This document shows, piece by piece, positions 45,807 to 54,045 of a stretch of DNA of 64,000 nucleotides. The DNA is from Pseudomonas sp. NFIX28 (lineage in GTDB: Bacteria; Pseudomonadota; Gammaproteobacteria; Pseudomonadales; Pseudomonadaceae). The notes under the pieces are model-generated. The model did not search any database. It had not been told where the DNA came from and saw only the letters and a list, made by a program, of their open reading frames with translations. Where the stretch lies: assembly GCF_900107395.1 (NCBI RefSeq), contig NZ_FNPW01000006.1, positions 313,124 through 377,123 of the forward strand. The letters run 5' to 3'. The translations under genes were made by a program, and so were the position numbers. Numbering within the stretch: position 1 is the first letter of the stretch; each line of letters begins with the position of its first letter.

Positions 45807-46436
45807 TCAGTTCGAGAGTCGTGGCAGCACCAGATCCTTGAGGTCGGTGAGCTTGCCATGAAAAAAGTGTCCGCATTCTGCCACTTTCAGCAGCTCATGG
45901 GGGCGCTCAAGCGCGTCGGACCAGTCGTAGACCAGCTGCGGGTCGACCACTTCGTCGGTTTCCGGCTGGATCAGGGTCAGCGGGCAGTTCTGCGGCAGCA
46001 GGTCAGTGTCACGCAGACGCATTACCGCGGCGGCGACCATGAACAGGTGCTTGAGCTGCACGCCCTTGGCTTCCAGGCGCCCGCCGAGGCTGGCCGCGAC
46101 GAAACCGCCAAAGGAGAAACCGAGCAGGGTCATCGGCAGGTCCGGGTGCTTGGCCCGCAGCCACTCGGCAGCCGCCTGCGCGTCGTCGACTTCGCCACTG
46201 CCCATGTCATGGCTGCCTTCGCTGGCGCCAACGCCACGGTAGTTGAAACGCAAAGTGATCAGGCCGGCGTCACGCGCCGTACGCTGCAGGGTCGAGACCA
46301 CCTTGTTGAGCATGGTGCCGCCCTGCACCGGGTTCGGATGGCAGATCAGCGCCACGCCACGGGCATCAGCAACGTCCAGATACAGGGCTTCCAGTTGACC
46401 GACCGGGCCGGCAATCACTACGGGGGTTTCACGCAT
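45807..46436 (-). CDS. Alpha/beta hydrolase, small CocE/dienelactone-like
   Basis: 209 aa from MRETPVVIAGPVGQLEALYL. The nucleophile elbow GFSFGGFVAAS (G-x-S-x-G), the upstream HPNPVQGGTMLNKVV oxyanion region, the Asp in QPETDEVVDP and the His in ECGHFFHGKL complete a catalytic triad. The family is of small cytoplasmic hydrolases of unknown substrate, conserved beside trpS in Pseudomonas. I start at ATG 46436; the extra 51 upstream codons are not family-like. Confidence 0.88.
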   Translation of the reverse strand: MRETPVVIAGPVGQLEALYLDVADARGVALICHPNPVQGGTMLNKVVSTLQRTARDAGLITLRFNYRGVGASEGSHDMGSGEVDDAQAAAEWLRAKHPDLPMTLLGFSFGGFVAASLGGRLEAKGVQLKHLFMVAAAVMRLRDTDLLPQNCPLTLIQPETDEVVDPQLVYDWSDALERPHELLKVAECGHFFHGKLTDLKDLVLPRLSN

Positions 46437-46580
46437 AAGCAAGGAAGGAACTCCGTGACCTCGAATCGGGTCGACTCGTCTAGCAAATTGTCTGTGCCAA
46501 TCTATTGCGAGTGAATCGCGGTATACAGCGCAGGTTCGAGCCGTTAACGTAAAGCAAAGCCGTTTATAGAGGAAGGACTC

Positions 46581-47015
46581 GTGGAACACTCGCTCTTAGT
46601 TTGGTTGTTGCCGACTCTTGCCCTGATCGCGGGTGTCGCCATTGGATTTCTGGTCGCTCGCCTGCTGCCGAATGCCGCGCCTAACAGCACGCAACGTCAG
46701 CTGGATGATATTCAGGAACGTTTTGACAGCTATCAGAACGAAGTGGTCACCCACTTCAACAGCACCGCTACGCTGGTGAAAAAACTCACTCAAAGCTATC
46801 AGGAAGTGCAAGACCATCTCGCCGAAGGCGCCAACCGCCTGGCCCTGGACGAGCTGACCCGCCAACGCCTGCTGGCCGCGCTGCACTCCGACTCGGTGCA
46901 AGCGCCACGGGAGCGCCTGACGCCACCGCGCGACCAGGAGCCACCACGGGACTACGCGCCAAAGACGCCTAACGCGCCTGGCATGCTCGACGAGCACTAC
47001 GGCCTGAAGAAGTAA
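46581..47015 (+). CDS. YhcB/ZapG-like membrane protein (DUF1043)
   Basis: 144 aa. An N-terminal membrane helix (LLVWLLPTLALIAGVAIGFLVARLL) is followed by a coiled coil (about 35-95, RQLDDIQERFDSYQNEVVTH) and a proline-rich disordered tail. In E. coli YhcB (ZapG) links division and cell-wall synthesis. The family call rests on topology and the QLDDIQERFDSYQ...VTxHFxxTA pattern. It diverges from the hydrolase gene, and a terminator follows. Confidence 0.87.
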   Translation: MEHSLLVWLLPTLALIAGVAIGFLVARLLPNAAPNSTQRQLDDIQERFDSYQNEVVTHFNSTATLVKKLTQSYQEVQDHLAEGANRLALDELTRQRLLAALHSDSVQAPRERLTPPRDQEPPRDYAPKTPNAPGMLDEHYGLKK

Positions 47016-47034
47016 TCGGTTTTTCAACCGCCGT

Positions 47035-47074
47035 AAAAAAGCCCGCCCGATCATTGATCGGGCGGGCTTTTTAA
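47035..47074. terminator. Bidirectional terminator
   Basis: A perfect stem GCCCGCCCGATCA / TGATCGGGCGGGC with A-run and T-run flanks, between the zapG-like gene and the convergent OmpA-like lipoprotein gene. Confidence 0.9.
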
Positions 47075-47097
47075 TGCCTGGGGTTCAGCCGGGCGTG

Positions 47098-47823
47098 TTA
47101 CGGGTATTGCTGGTAGGTCTGGCCTTGTTGCTGCTGGTACTGCTGGCCAGGAATAGCCTTGAGGTTCACTTCCACCCGACGGTTCTGGGCACGGCCATTG
47201 ACGTCGCTGTTGCTGGCGATCGGGTTATCCGGGCCAGCGCCACGGGCCGACAGGTTGGCACCGCTGACACCTTGCGAAGTCAGGTAGGTCGCCACGCTTT
47301 GGGCGCGACGCTGGGACAGGTCCATGTTGTGCTGGCGGCTGCCGGTGCTGTCGGTGTAGCCGACGATTTCGATCTGGTTCTGGTTGAACTCCTTGAGGGA
47401 GCTGGCCAGGTTGTTCAGCGGTTGATAGAAGCTTGGCGCGATGTTCGCCGAATCGGTGGCGAACGTGATGTTGCCCGGCATGATCAGTTTGATCTGATCG
47501 CCCTGGCGCTGCACTTCGACCCCGGTGTTGGCCATGCTGGCACGCAGTTTCTTTTCCTGCTGGTCGGCGTAGTAGCCATAGCCAGCGGCGGAAGCACCGA
47601 CCACTGCGGCACCAATCAGCGCGCCCTTGCCCCGGTTGTCGTGGTTGATGGCAGCACCGGCCAGCGCACCGGCCAAGGCACCCAGGCCACCGTATTTTGC
47701 AGTTTTGCTCATGCCCGTGGAGCCGTCGGCCTGCCCCTGATTGTCATAGGGGTTAGGCGAAGCACAGCCGGACAACAAGGCCACAGCGGTAGCAACAACG
47801 ATCAAACGACGCGAGGTGAACAT
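47098..47823 (-). CDS. OmpA-family lipoprotein with glycine-zipper domain
   Basis: 241 aa from MFTSRRLIVVATAVALLSGC, lipobox LSGC. A glycine-zipper segment follows (about 50-95, GGLGALAGALAGAAINHDNR and GALIGAAVVGASAAGYGYYA). The C-terminal OmpA domain (about 120-230) binds peptidoglycan (EIVGYTDSTGSRQHNMDLSQ, NPIASNSDVNGRAQNRRVEV). The tail is Q/Y-rich. Similar in plan to YiaD. Single gene with GGAG upstream of the ATG. The sequence upstream leads into the interrupted hydrolase gene. Confidence 0.9.
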   Translation of the reverse strand: MFTSRRLIVVATAVALLSGCASPNPYDNQGQADGSTGMSKTAKYGGLGALAGALAGAAINHDNRGKGALIGAAVVGASAAGYGYYADQQEKKLRASMANTGVEVQRQGDQIKLIMPGNITFATDSANIAPSFYQPLNNLASSLKEFNQNQIEIVGYTDSTGSRQHNMDLSQRRAQSVATYLTSQGVSGANLSARGAGPDNPIASNSDVNGRAQNRRVEVNLKAIPGQQYQQQQGQTYQQYP

Positions 47824-47937
47824 GGAGAAGCTCCTACATTTTACATTCTGTGATGCAGCGGACGTTGGCAACAGACCTTTGCTGGCGTTTGAACACAGCC
47901 GCTGACAAAAATTCCATGAAACTTTTGACAGCAAATG

Positions 47938-48150
47938 TCAGGCCCTGACAAAAGGATTTTCACGCATTTCATCGCCCAGGCGGGTGTCCGGACCATGCCC
48001 GGCCACTACCGTCGCGTCTTCGTCGAGGGTGTACAGACGCTGCTTGATCGAACGCACGATGGTGGCCTGGTCGCCACCCCACAGATCCGTGCGCCCTACC
48101 CCGCGCTTGAACAGCGTGTCGCCGGCAATCAGCAGCTTAGCCTCGGACGT
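47938..48150 (-). pseudogene. 3' remnant of an MBL-fold metallo-hydrolase gene (YcbL/glyoxalase II-like)
   Basis: The minus strand reads, up to the TGA at 47938, ...EAKLLIAGDTLFKRGVGRTD, LWGGDQATIVRSIKQRLYTL and DEDATVVAGHGPDTRLGDEM, then RENPFVRA. GDTLF holds a metal-binding Asp and AGHGPDT the last metal-binding His of the family. The HxHxDH motif and the first two thirds of the protein (about 140 residues) are missing, because homology stops at about 48150, where the AT-rich recombinase element begins. The gene was therefore interrupted by that element. Its 5' part is not in the window. Confidence 0.85.
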
Positions 48151-48197
48151 TAATGTAGGGTACCCAACGTGAGCAAAGTATAGAGCTCGCTGCTATA
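48147..48197. other. Left boundary of recombinase element with palindromic motifs
   Basis: Directly at the point where the hydrolase homology ends, ACGTT (48147-48151) and AACGT (48166-48170) form an inverted pair around the palindrome GGGTACCC (48158-48165). A second inverted pair, TATAG / CTATA, is at 48179-48183 and 48193-48197. These could be recombinase core or arm sites. The right-hand counterpart was not found, so this is a candidate only. Confidence 0.45.
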
Positions 48198-48224
48198 CCT
48201 GCCTTCGAACGAGGAGACATCATC

Positions 48225-50099
48225 GTGCATGAACAACACGACCTCAATATCTCAGTGCGAACCTTCTGGCGTGTGCATGGCCGCAAATACCTACGCGAGT
48301 TTCATATCGATCTCTTTGAACTAGGAATTGTCTCAAAAAGCTGGGTGACGGCGGGACTGCGCCTAATAAGCCAATCGTCCCTTGGGGAGCCTACCCCCCG
48401 CGACTATTTATGGTGCATCGTCGAATGCATCAAATTACTAGCAGCAGATTCGAACGCTTCAGGCTTGATCAACTTGGGATCTGAGGAGATAAGCTCGCCT
48501 GAGCTAAGAGACCTGTTCACTATTCTGGATGACGCTCTGCTCAAAAGCCCCAATAACACGGCCGAAGTCAAAAAGAAATTTTCATATAGCTTTCGAAGCT
48601 TTCCTTTCCGCTACGGTTTGGTCGACCAAAAGCATATCAACAGAGACTCTGTTCGATACAAATCAAAAATTGGAAAATTGAAGTCCCTCCCAAGAGAGCT
48701 CCTGAACGACACCCCCAAGAACAATATGACTCACTTCGAGCCTATGGGGGCTATTAGCCATGAAAACTACCAAGACCTCGTTGAAAAAACCCTAAAAAAA
48801 TTAAATGGCGATTTACAAACTATTATAGATGCTTGCCTTGCTGACATTAGAGCTGCTGACGAGCTTCGCCAGAAGATCCGAGATGCTGAAAGCTCACCAA
48901 CACCAGAAGCGTACATAAAAATAATTGAACGGTTCGTCGTCAAACACTGTACTACTTCGTACGATCATAGATTTTATGACTCCATACCGTTTAAGCACAA
49001 ACTCCCAAGCTATCTAATAGCATTAAACAACAAAAAACTTTTCAATGCCGGCACCTCATGGAGAAGCTATAAGTTAAGCAAGCTGCTCAACGACACGCTT
49101 GTGAGTATTCCTCCAGGTTTCCCCCCCTTACAAATCATGGCACTTTCACAACGCGCGTGCACAATTGAAATTCAAGCCATATTCATTCTTCTTCTTTGCC
49201 GTACCGGGTGGAACAAGTCTTCACTGTACAACATGGAGTTGGGCATGATCACCAAGGACGAGATCGATGGACACTATGAACTTCAAGGCTACAAAAGCAA
49301 AACAGATGATCTTACCCCACCCGTCTTCATTGACAGCCGTGAGCTTTACTATCACGACGCAGTAACGATGCTGCTATGGAACCACTCCCAACTAATTAAA
49401 CTGGGGCACATCATACCAACCGAGCAACGCTTGTGGTTTACATGGACTGGAGGCTCAACACCTTACACGGAGCAAACTGTAGTTATACAAATGGCCACAG
49501 CGTGCTTCGCATCAAGACACAACATATTCAATTTTTCATACGAACAAATACGCACTCAAGTAGGGAATATTGCAAGCTGTTCATTGAAGAGCATAAACGA
49601 AGCGCAAATAATTTACGGACACAAGAACATAGCCACAACCGGTCACTATTTAGACCAACTACTTAACCACAAACTACTTTCATCTATGAATCTAGAGTTT
49701 CAAAGGCGACTGGAGAAAAAAATCCTGTTCAACATGAACCAATCGCTTTCGAAAAACCTGATCCCGATAGGGGATGGAGCATTATGCTCAAACCCAATAG
49801 ACCATCCATTTAAGGAGATACAAGGTGAAGGCGACTGCAGGGCAGAATATTGTCACAGCGGGGACGGCTGTATTAACAGAGTAATTCTGATCAATGAAGA
49901 AAGAATCGCTGAACTTATTAGGACCCGTAACTTCTTTCACAGTAACTGGAAAGACCTACACGCTGAAAACCAAGAAAACTTCAAAGCCCGAATAGCACCT
50001 CGCATCATTTTCAACAGTGCTCTCTATGAATTCATCAAAGCTTCCGCTTACGGTCACATATTAAAAAAAATAGAAGGGACGATTGACAATGAACGATAA
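48225..50099 (+). CDS. Tyrosine-recombinase-like protein 1 (divergent), 624 aa
   Basis: 624 aa, GTG start with GAGGAG eight bases upstream. The C-terminal half (about 320-475) follows the tyrosine recombinase fold: FILLLCRTGWNKSSLYNMEL at the first-arginine position, IRTQVGNIAS at the H-x-x-R position, and IYGHKNIATTGHYLDQLLNH as the final H and Tyr box. The first catalytic Arg (TGxR) appears as Asn (TGWN), and H-x-x-R appears as E-x-x-R, so it may be catalytically weak or an accessory subunit. After the recombinase part comes a cysteine cluster (about 520-550; LCSNPIDHP, DCRAEYCHSGDGC), possibly metal-binding. AT-rich, unlike the host genes; first gene of a four-gene operon and 11 bases overlapped with the next. 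Confidence 0.75.
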   Translation: MHEQHDLNISVRTFWRVHGRKYLREFHIDLFELGIVSKSWVTAGLRLISQSSLGEPTPRDYLWCIVECIKLLAADSNASGLINLGSEEISSPELRDLFTILDDALLKSPNNTAEVKKKFSYSFRSFPFRYGLVDQKHINRDSVRYKSKIGKLKSLPRELLNDTPKNNMTHFEPMGAISHENYQDLVEKTLKKLNGDLQTIIDACLADIRAADELRQKIRDAESSPTPEAYIKIIERFVVKHCTTSYDHRFYDSIPFKHKLPSYLIALNNKKLFNAGTSWRSYKLSKLLNDTLVSIPPGFPPLQIMALSQRACTIEIQAIFILLLCRTGWNKSSLYNMELGMITKDEIDGHYELQGYKSKTDDLTPPVFIDSRELYYHDAVTMLLWNHSQLIKLGHIIPTEQRLWFTWTGGSTPYTEQTVVIQMATACFASRHNIFNFSYEQIRTQVGNIASCSLKSINEAQIIYGHKNIATTGHYLDQLLNHKLLSSMNLEFQRRLEKKILFNMNQSLSKNLIPIGDGALCSNPIDHPFKEIQGEGDCRAEYCHSGDGCINRVILINEERIAELIRTRNFFHSNWKDLHAENQENFKARIAPRIIFNSALYEFIKASAYGHILKKIEGTIDNER

Positions 50100-52296
50100 G
50101 ACCGCAGCCGATTCCCTTGCGCTCATTTCGGCACTTAAGCTTCACAGCGATCTGACCATAACGATTAATGGCTTTCTGAGAATAAGGCGATGTGATGCTA
50201 GACATGACGAGCTTGGCTATCGAGAGATTGATCTAAAACGTTTTCATCTTCCTATAAACTCTGTTGATAACGCTCCGCAGAAGCTGATCAACCAACCCCA
50301 GATGCTGATTCCAGCTTTGCATGCTATTAGTGAGTACTCCAGTATCACCTCAGATTCAAAAAGCAAGGCAAACCGAATAGCCTTTATGCTTTCTAACATC
50401 ATGAAATTTCTAGAGTACTTATGGCTGAATGATGTATATAAACTTAGCCAAACACCACCATCTCTAATTTCTGGCCTTCCAAAGATTCTGGCGATTGGGG
50501 GCTGGCATAGTGCTCTTAAAATCTCCGACAGGCTCAACTTTTTCCTAGAAACAATGGACGCCCCCCTACATCCTTTGTTCAACTCTACAAATTGGAAAGT
50601 GAGTCTAAGCAGCGCTGGATTGCAGCTTGCCATTGGTACCAACATAGCAAACAAGGAGACTACTTGCTACTTCAACCAAGTTCAGCAGTTCAGAGAAACA
50701 AAAGGTTGGATGCATTCTGAATACACAATACCCCCCACAACATTTCCTGCCCTGAATTACAGCAGTTTGAGACAGACCTTGGAGTCGATAAACTTCCTTT
50801 TTTTTGTTCCAGAAGACCTTCGCCTCGCCTCCATCCCGTTTCCAGATTATGTGAGGATCGCAAAAAAATTAACGACCTCTCCTGGAAGGACTAAGAACAT
50901 TGATAGCCATGGTGCTGGAAAACTGATGGAGAAGTCGCTAGCCCTCATATACAAACGAAGCGAAGCGATATTAGGTTTACTGAGTAACGCCATAAAGATA
51001 CTTAGAGACAACCCCGACCACGACAAAAAACTCAAAACAATAACTGACTACGTAAAAGACGCAGAATTATTCGATTTAATCGAGCACAGAAATCAGGAAC
51101 AGAGATCAATCAAAATAATCGACCTTAATAATTTGCTTAGAGACTTAATTACCGCCTGCTTTCTTTGCATTGCAGTATTCAACGCTCGTCGCAGGGATGA
51201 AATACTTCATCCAAAGCTGGGCTTATACCTAGGTTGTTGCACTACATACAACTCAGACCTCAGAATATATGAGATGATGTTTTACATCGAAAAATCACGC
51301 AAAGACTATGCGCCATTCTATGTAGGCGACGCCACTCAGAAGGCAGTCGAAACTTTGGAGAAACTTCAACTTATCTTCTCAAGCAAAGGTCATTGCAACC
51401 ACCGTTGCGGGACGATAATTGACCGTCACCTTGCATTATTTCGATATAAAACACTAACGCATCGCGGCCCCGCCGAAAAATTCACAAACTATAATTTTGA
51501 AGCCTACGAAGGTGGACAAGCCTATCACTTCGTTGCCCATCTAAACTTAGCAATAGACGCCACCCCTCATATGTTTAGACGACTCTACTGCACAATATTC
51601 ATGAATCAGCATGAATACCCACATCTTCCAGCACTTTCCCATCAGCTACAGCATGATAGTTTAGCCACCACCCAGATCTATATCACCAGCCCGGTCTCTC
51701 AAAATGAAGCCGCTTTTTTAAGCCGCGTCTATGACTGGAAAATAGATAGTTACAAAACGGATCACCAACAACACAATGAAGAAATCGCTATTCAAATGGC
51801 AGACGCCACAAAAGAAAAGTTCTCAGAGATCATCTATTCAATTCTTTCGAAAAAAAGTTCATCTGGAGGCTATTCGAAACTCATCCTGACTCTCTACAAA
51901 CGCCTATATCACGTAGTTAAATTCGATGCGTTAGACAACAAAGATAGAATCGAGTCTTTTATAAAAAAGTTAGCCGCACGCGGCCACTCCCCCACACCTT
52001 TCAAGCATGCACATTGCCTGTCTGAAAACATAAAAATTAGATCATCCTCTAAATGCTACAACAAGGCTGACAATCAGCTGCACAAGGAAAACGCATCTCC
52101 AGTTCTTTGCAAGAACTGCCCCTACTCTTGGACATCACCAGAGCATGTCCTCACCTTAGAATCGGCTCACAGAAAGAAAATAATTGCGCTGAATAGTTTT
52201 GAAGGCGATTCAATCATACGAAGGGCATTGGAAATAGAGATAAAAAATCTGCAAGCAGTATTGGTTTATCACAAACGCAACATGGAGCCTCTCTGA
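50089..52296 (+). CDS. Tyrosine-recombinase-like protein 2 (large, complete active site), 735 aa
   Basis: 735 aa from ATG 50089 (AAGGGA nine bases upstream; a TTG at 50083 is too close to it). The recombinase core spans about 350-560 and shows the full set: Arg in FNARRRDEILHP, Lys in YIEKSRKDYAPFYV, H-x-x-R in ATPHMFRRLYCTIF, His in QLQHDSLATTQIYI and the nucleophile Tyr in that same motif. This protein is therefore the likeliest catalytic partner. The C-terminus has CYNKADNQLHKENASPVLCK and CKNCPYSW, a possible zinc site. The long N-terminal region (about 1-340) is not recognised. A large integrase of this kind is known in Gamma-Mobile-Trio (GmtZ-like) modules; that link is my inference, not shown by alignment. 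Confidence 0.78.
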   Translation: MNDKTAADSLALISALKLHSDLTITINGFLRIRRCDARHDELGYREIDLKRFHLPINSVDNAPQKLINQPQMLIPALHAISEYSSITSDSKSKANRIAFMLSNIMKFLEYLWLNDVYKLSQTPPSLISGLPKILAIGGWHSALKISDRLNFFLETMDAPLHPLFNSTNWKVSLSSAGLQLAIGTNIANKETTCYFNQVQQFRETKGWMHSEYTIPPTTFPALNYSSLRQTLESINFLFFVPEDLRLASIPFPDYVRIAKKLTTSPGRTKNIDSHGAGKLMEKSLALIYKRSEAILGLLSNAIKILRDNPDHDKKLKTITDYVKDAELFDLIEHRNQEQRSIKIIDLNNLLRDLITACFLCIAVFNARRRDEILHPKLGLYLGCCTTYNSDLRIYEMMFYIEKSRKDYAPFYVGDATQKAVETLEKLQLIFSSKGHCNHRCGTIIDRHLALFRYKTLTHRGPAEKFTNYNFEAYEGGQAYHFVAHLNLAIDATPHMFRRLYCTIFMNQHEYPHLPALSHQLQHDSLATTQIYITSPVSQNEAAFLSRVYDWKIDSYKTDHQQHNEEIAIQMADATKEKFSEIIYSILSKKSSSGGYSKLILTLYKRLYHVVKFDALDNKDRIESFIKKLAARGHSPTPFKHAHCLSENIKIRSSSKCYNKADNQLHKENASPVLCKNCPYSWTSPEHVLTLESAHRKKIIALNSFEGDSIIRRALEIEIKNLQAVLVYHKRNMEPL

Positions 52297-52772
52297 TGAA
52301 AACGGCCGAAGCCAACCAAAAAAGAGCGCTGGAAAATATTCTTCTCAAGATAACAGCTCTCCGCGCCATCACCACACATGAGAGCCTAAAAAACGAACGT
52401 GAGTATTACCCTAAAACGATCAGGCAATTCAACATATGGAACGCCAGCCAAAATTCGATGCGGTTTTGCGAAAAGTTCCCAAGCCTAGACACTAACGCCA
52501 ACGCGACACTGAATAAATATCCAGACTTGATAATTGAGCTTAAATCAATTTTCGAATCAGCAAAACTTGAGGCGATAGAGGAAAGCCAGAAAAAGAAGAC
52601 TTCCAAGCTGCTGGCAAAAATCCAAGCTCAACAAAACTATATCAACACTCTCGAAGAGTATACAGCCGCCCAGAAGATCCAATTAATTCTGACAAAAGAA
52701 AAACTAACTGAAGAAATAGCACGCCTTAACAGAATCATTGAGCGGCTAACACCCTCGTCCAAAGGTGACTAA
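52296..52772 (+). CDS. Small coiled-coil protein of the recombinase operon
   Basis: 158 aa. The start overlaps the previous stop by one base (TGATG). The N-terminal half (QKRALENILLKITALRAITT, REYYPKTIRQFNIWNASQNS) may bind DNA, since short helical proteins of this kind (TnpC of Tn554, GmtX of Gamma-Mobile-Trio) accompany paired recombinases. The second half (about 85-155) is a long charged coiled coil (QKKKTSKLLAKIQAQQNYIN, LTKEKLTEEIARLNRIIERL). No enzymatic motif is seen. Function inferred from position; identity with GmtX or TnpC is unproven. Confidence 0.65.
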   Translation: MKTAEANQKRALENILLKITALRAITTHESLKNEREYYPKTIRQFNIWNASQNSMRFCEKFPSLDTNANATLNKYPDLIIELKSIFESAKLEAIEESQKKKTSKLLAKIQAQQNYINTLEEYTAAQKIQLILTKEKLTEEIARLNRIIERLTPSSKGD

Positions 52773-52773
52773 A

Positions 52774-54045
52774 ATGCCTATACAAATCCGCTGGCAGCTC
52801 AATGAAGGATTCCACATTCCCATCCCATACAATATAGAACGCAACATCATTCAGACAGAGATCATAGATTACGCAATTTTCTTGGAGCGCCAGGAAAACC
52901 TTAGCCACCAATACATTAAAAATGAGTTATTTCATATATCAGTATTCGAAAATTTTGCAAGCAACCAAAATATTGAGCTGATTGACGTCACCAACACACT
53001 AATTAGGGATTTTCGCGACAACGACTATAATCGATTATTGACTACAGGAATATCATCAAGCAAGAGTATAAAGTCAGTAGTCAACCTACGACTTCGTAGA
53101 ATCTACCACTTTTACACATGGATGCAGACCCATAGTAGCCTGTGTAATCTCATCGGACGATACGATTGTCAGATACACTCTTCACTTCCTGAATATTTCT
53201 TGCGACGAACAGTGGACCATCGAGACAAGGAGTTGTTTCCCCTTTGCTTTCGCAATATAGGCAGTGCCAGCAAGCATACCACGAAGTACGAAGCATCAGA
53301 AAAAAACAGGCAAGCCCTAGAAAATATTTTCCTAGATCACCCTACCCCCTATATCGGCCAACGTAACTCACTAATTTTAGAAATTGCAAACCTTACTGGT
53401 TTCCGAAGATCATCTATTAACTCATTATTATGCTCACAGTTTTCAGACAAACTAATTAACACCGCAGAAGATGACTTTATTTTAGTCTCACCTTCTCACC
53501 AGAAGTACGGATACACCTTGAGCTTTAGAGTCCCTATACTTCTTGCTTATCGTATAAATCACTTTATAAACACGTTCCGTAAAGACCTACTTCAGGCCAT
53601 TGACACAAATAATGCTACAACACAAGATCGAATATTTCTGTCGGCACGAACAGGTAACCCTCTAAACAACCAGACGATATCCGAGATATTCCACGACGCA
53701 ATAGCCAAGTTAAACATAAAGCAAACGCGTGTAGGCATTCACTCTCTCAGACGAAAATTCACAAATGATCGTATCACCGAAGAAATTCTTACGCGTGCAG
53801 AACTGGGACTGGATACTTCAACGACATCAATTGAATCTTCCTTATCGTTGCTACTTGGACAAACCTCTCCCGCCTCGGTCCGCCCATATATTTCGAGACG
53901 CCAAATTTTGGAAATTGAAAGAGCCAGAGAGATAAGGAGGCAGAACATGGAGTCTCTACAAAACGAAAATGCATCGCTACGGGCCGAACTATTACGGCTC
54001 AGAGCGGAAATCACCTTATTGAAAAATGACTCCAGCGCTCTTTGA
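52774..54045 (+). CDS. Tyrosine recombinase 3 with coiled-coil tail, 423 aa
   Basis: 423 aa from ATG 52774, one base after the upstream stop; AGGTG lies 6 bases before it. A SAM-like DNA-binding region (about 30-140) is followed by the catalytic domain (about 190-375): Arg in NLTGFRRSSINSLL, Lys in SHQKYGYTLSFRVP, H-x-x-R in GIHSLRRKFTNDR, and Tyr in SVRPYISRR. At the usual His/Trp position the motif reads LLGQTSPASVRPY, so Gln replaces His, which is tolerated in some recombinases. A coiled coil closes the protein (about 390-420, ESLQNENASLRAELLRLRAE), which might pair with the coiled coil of the preceding small protein. Last gene of the operon. Likely the recombinase (GmtY-like) of the module. 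Confidence 0.78.
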   Translation: MPIQIRWQLNEGFHIPIPYNIERNIIQTEIIDYAIFLERQENLSHQYIKNELFHISVFENFASNQNIELIDVTNTLIRDFRDNDYNRLLTTGISSSKSIKSVVNLRLRRIYHFYTWMQTHSSLCNLIGRYDCQIHSSLPEYFLRRTVDHRDKELFPLCFRNIGSASKHTTKYEASEKNRQALENIFLDHPTPYIGQRNSLILEIANLTGFRRSSINSLLCSQFSDKLINTAEDDFILVSPSHQKYGYTLSFRVPILLAYRINHFINTFRKDLLQAIDTNNATTQDRIFLSARTGNPLNNQTISEIFHDAIAKLNIKQTRVGIHSLRRKFTNDRITEEILTRAELGLDTSTTSIESSLSLLLGQTSPASVRPYISRRQILEIERAREIRRQNMESLQNENASLRAELLRLRAEITLLKNDSSAL

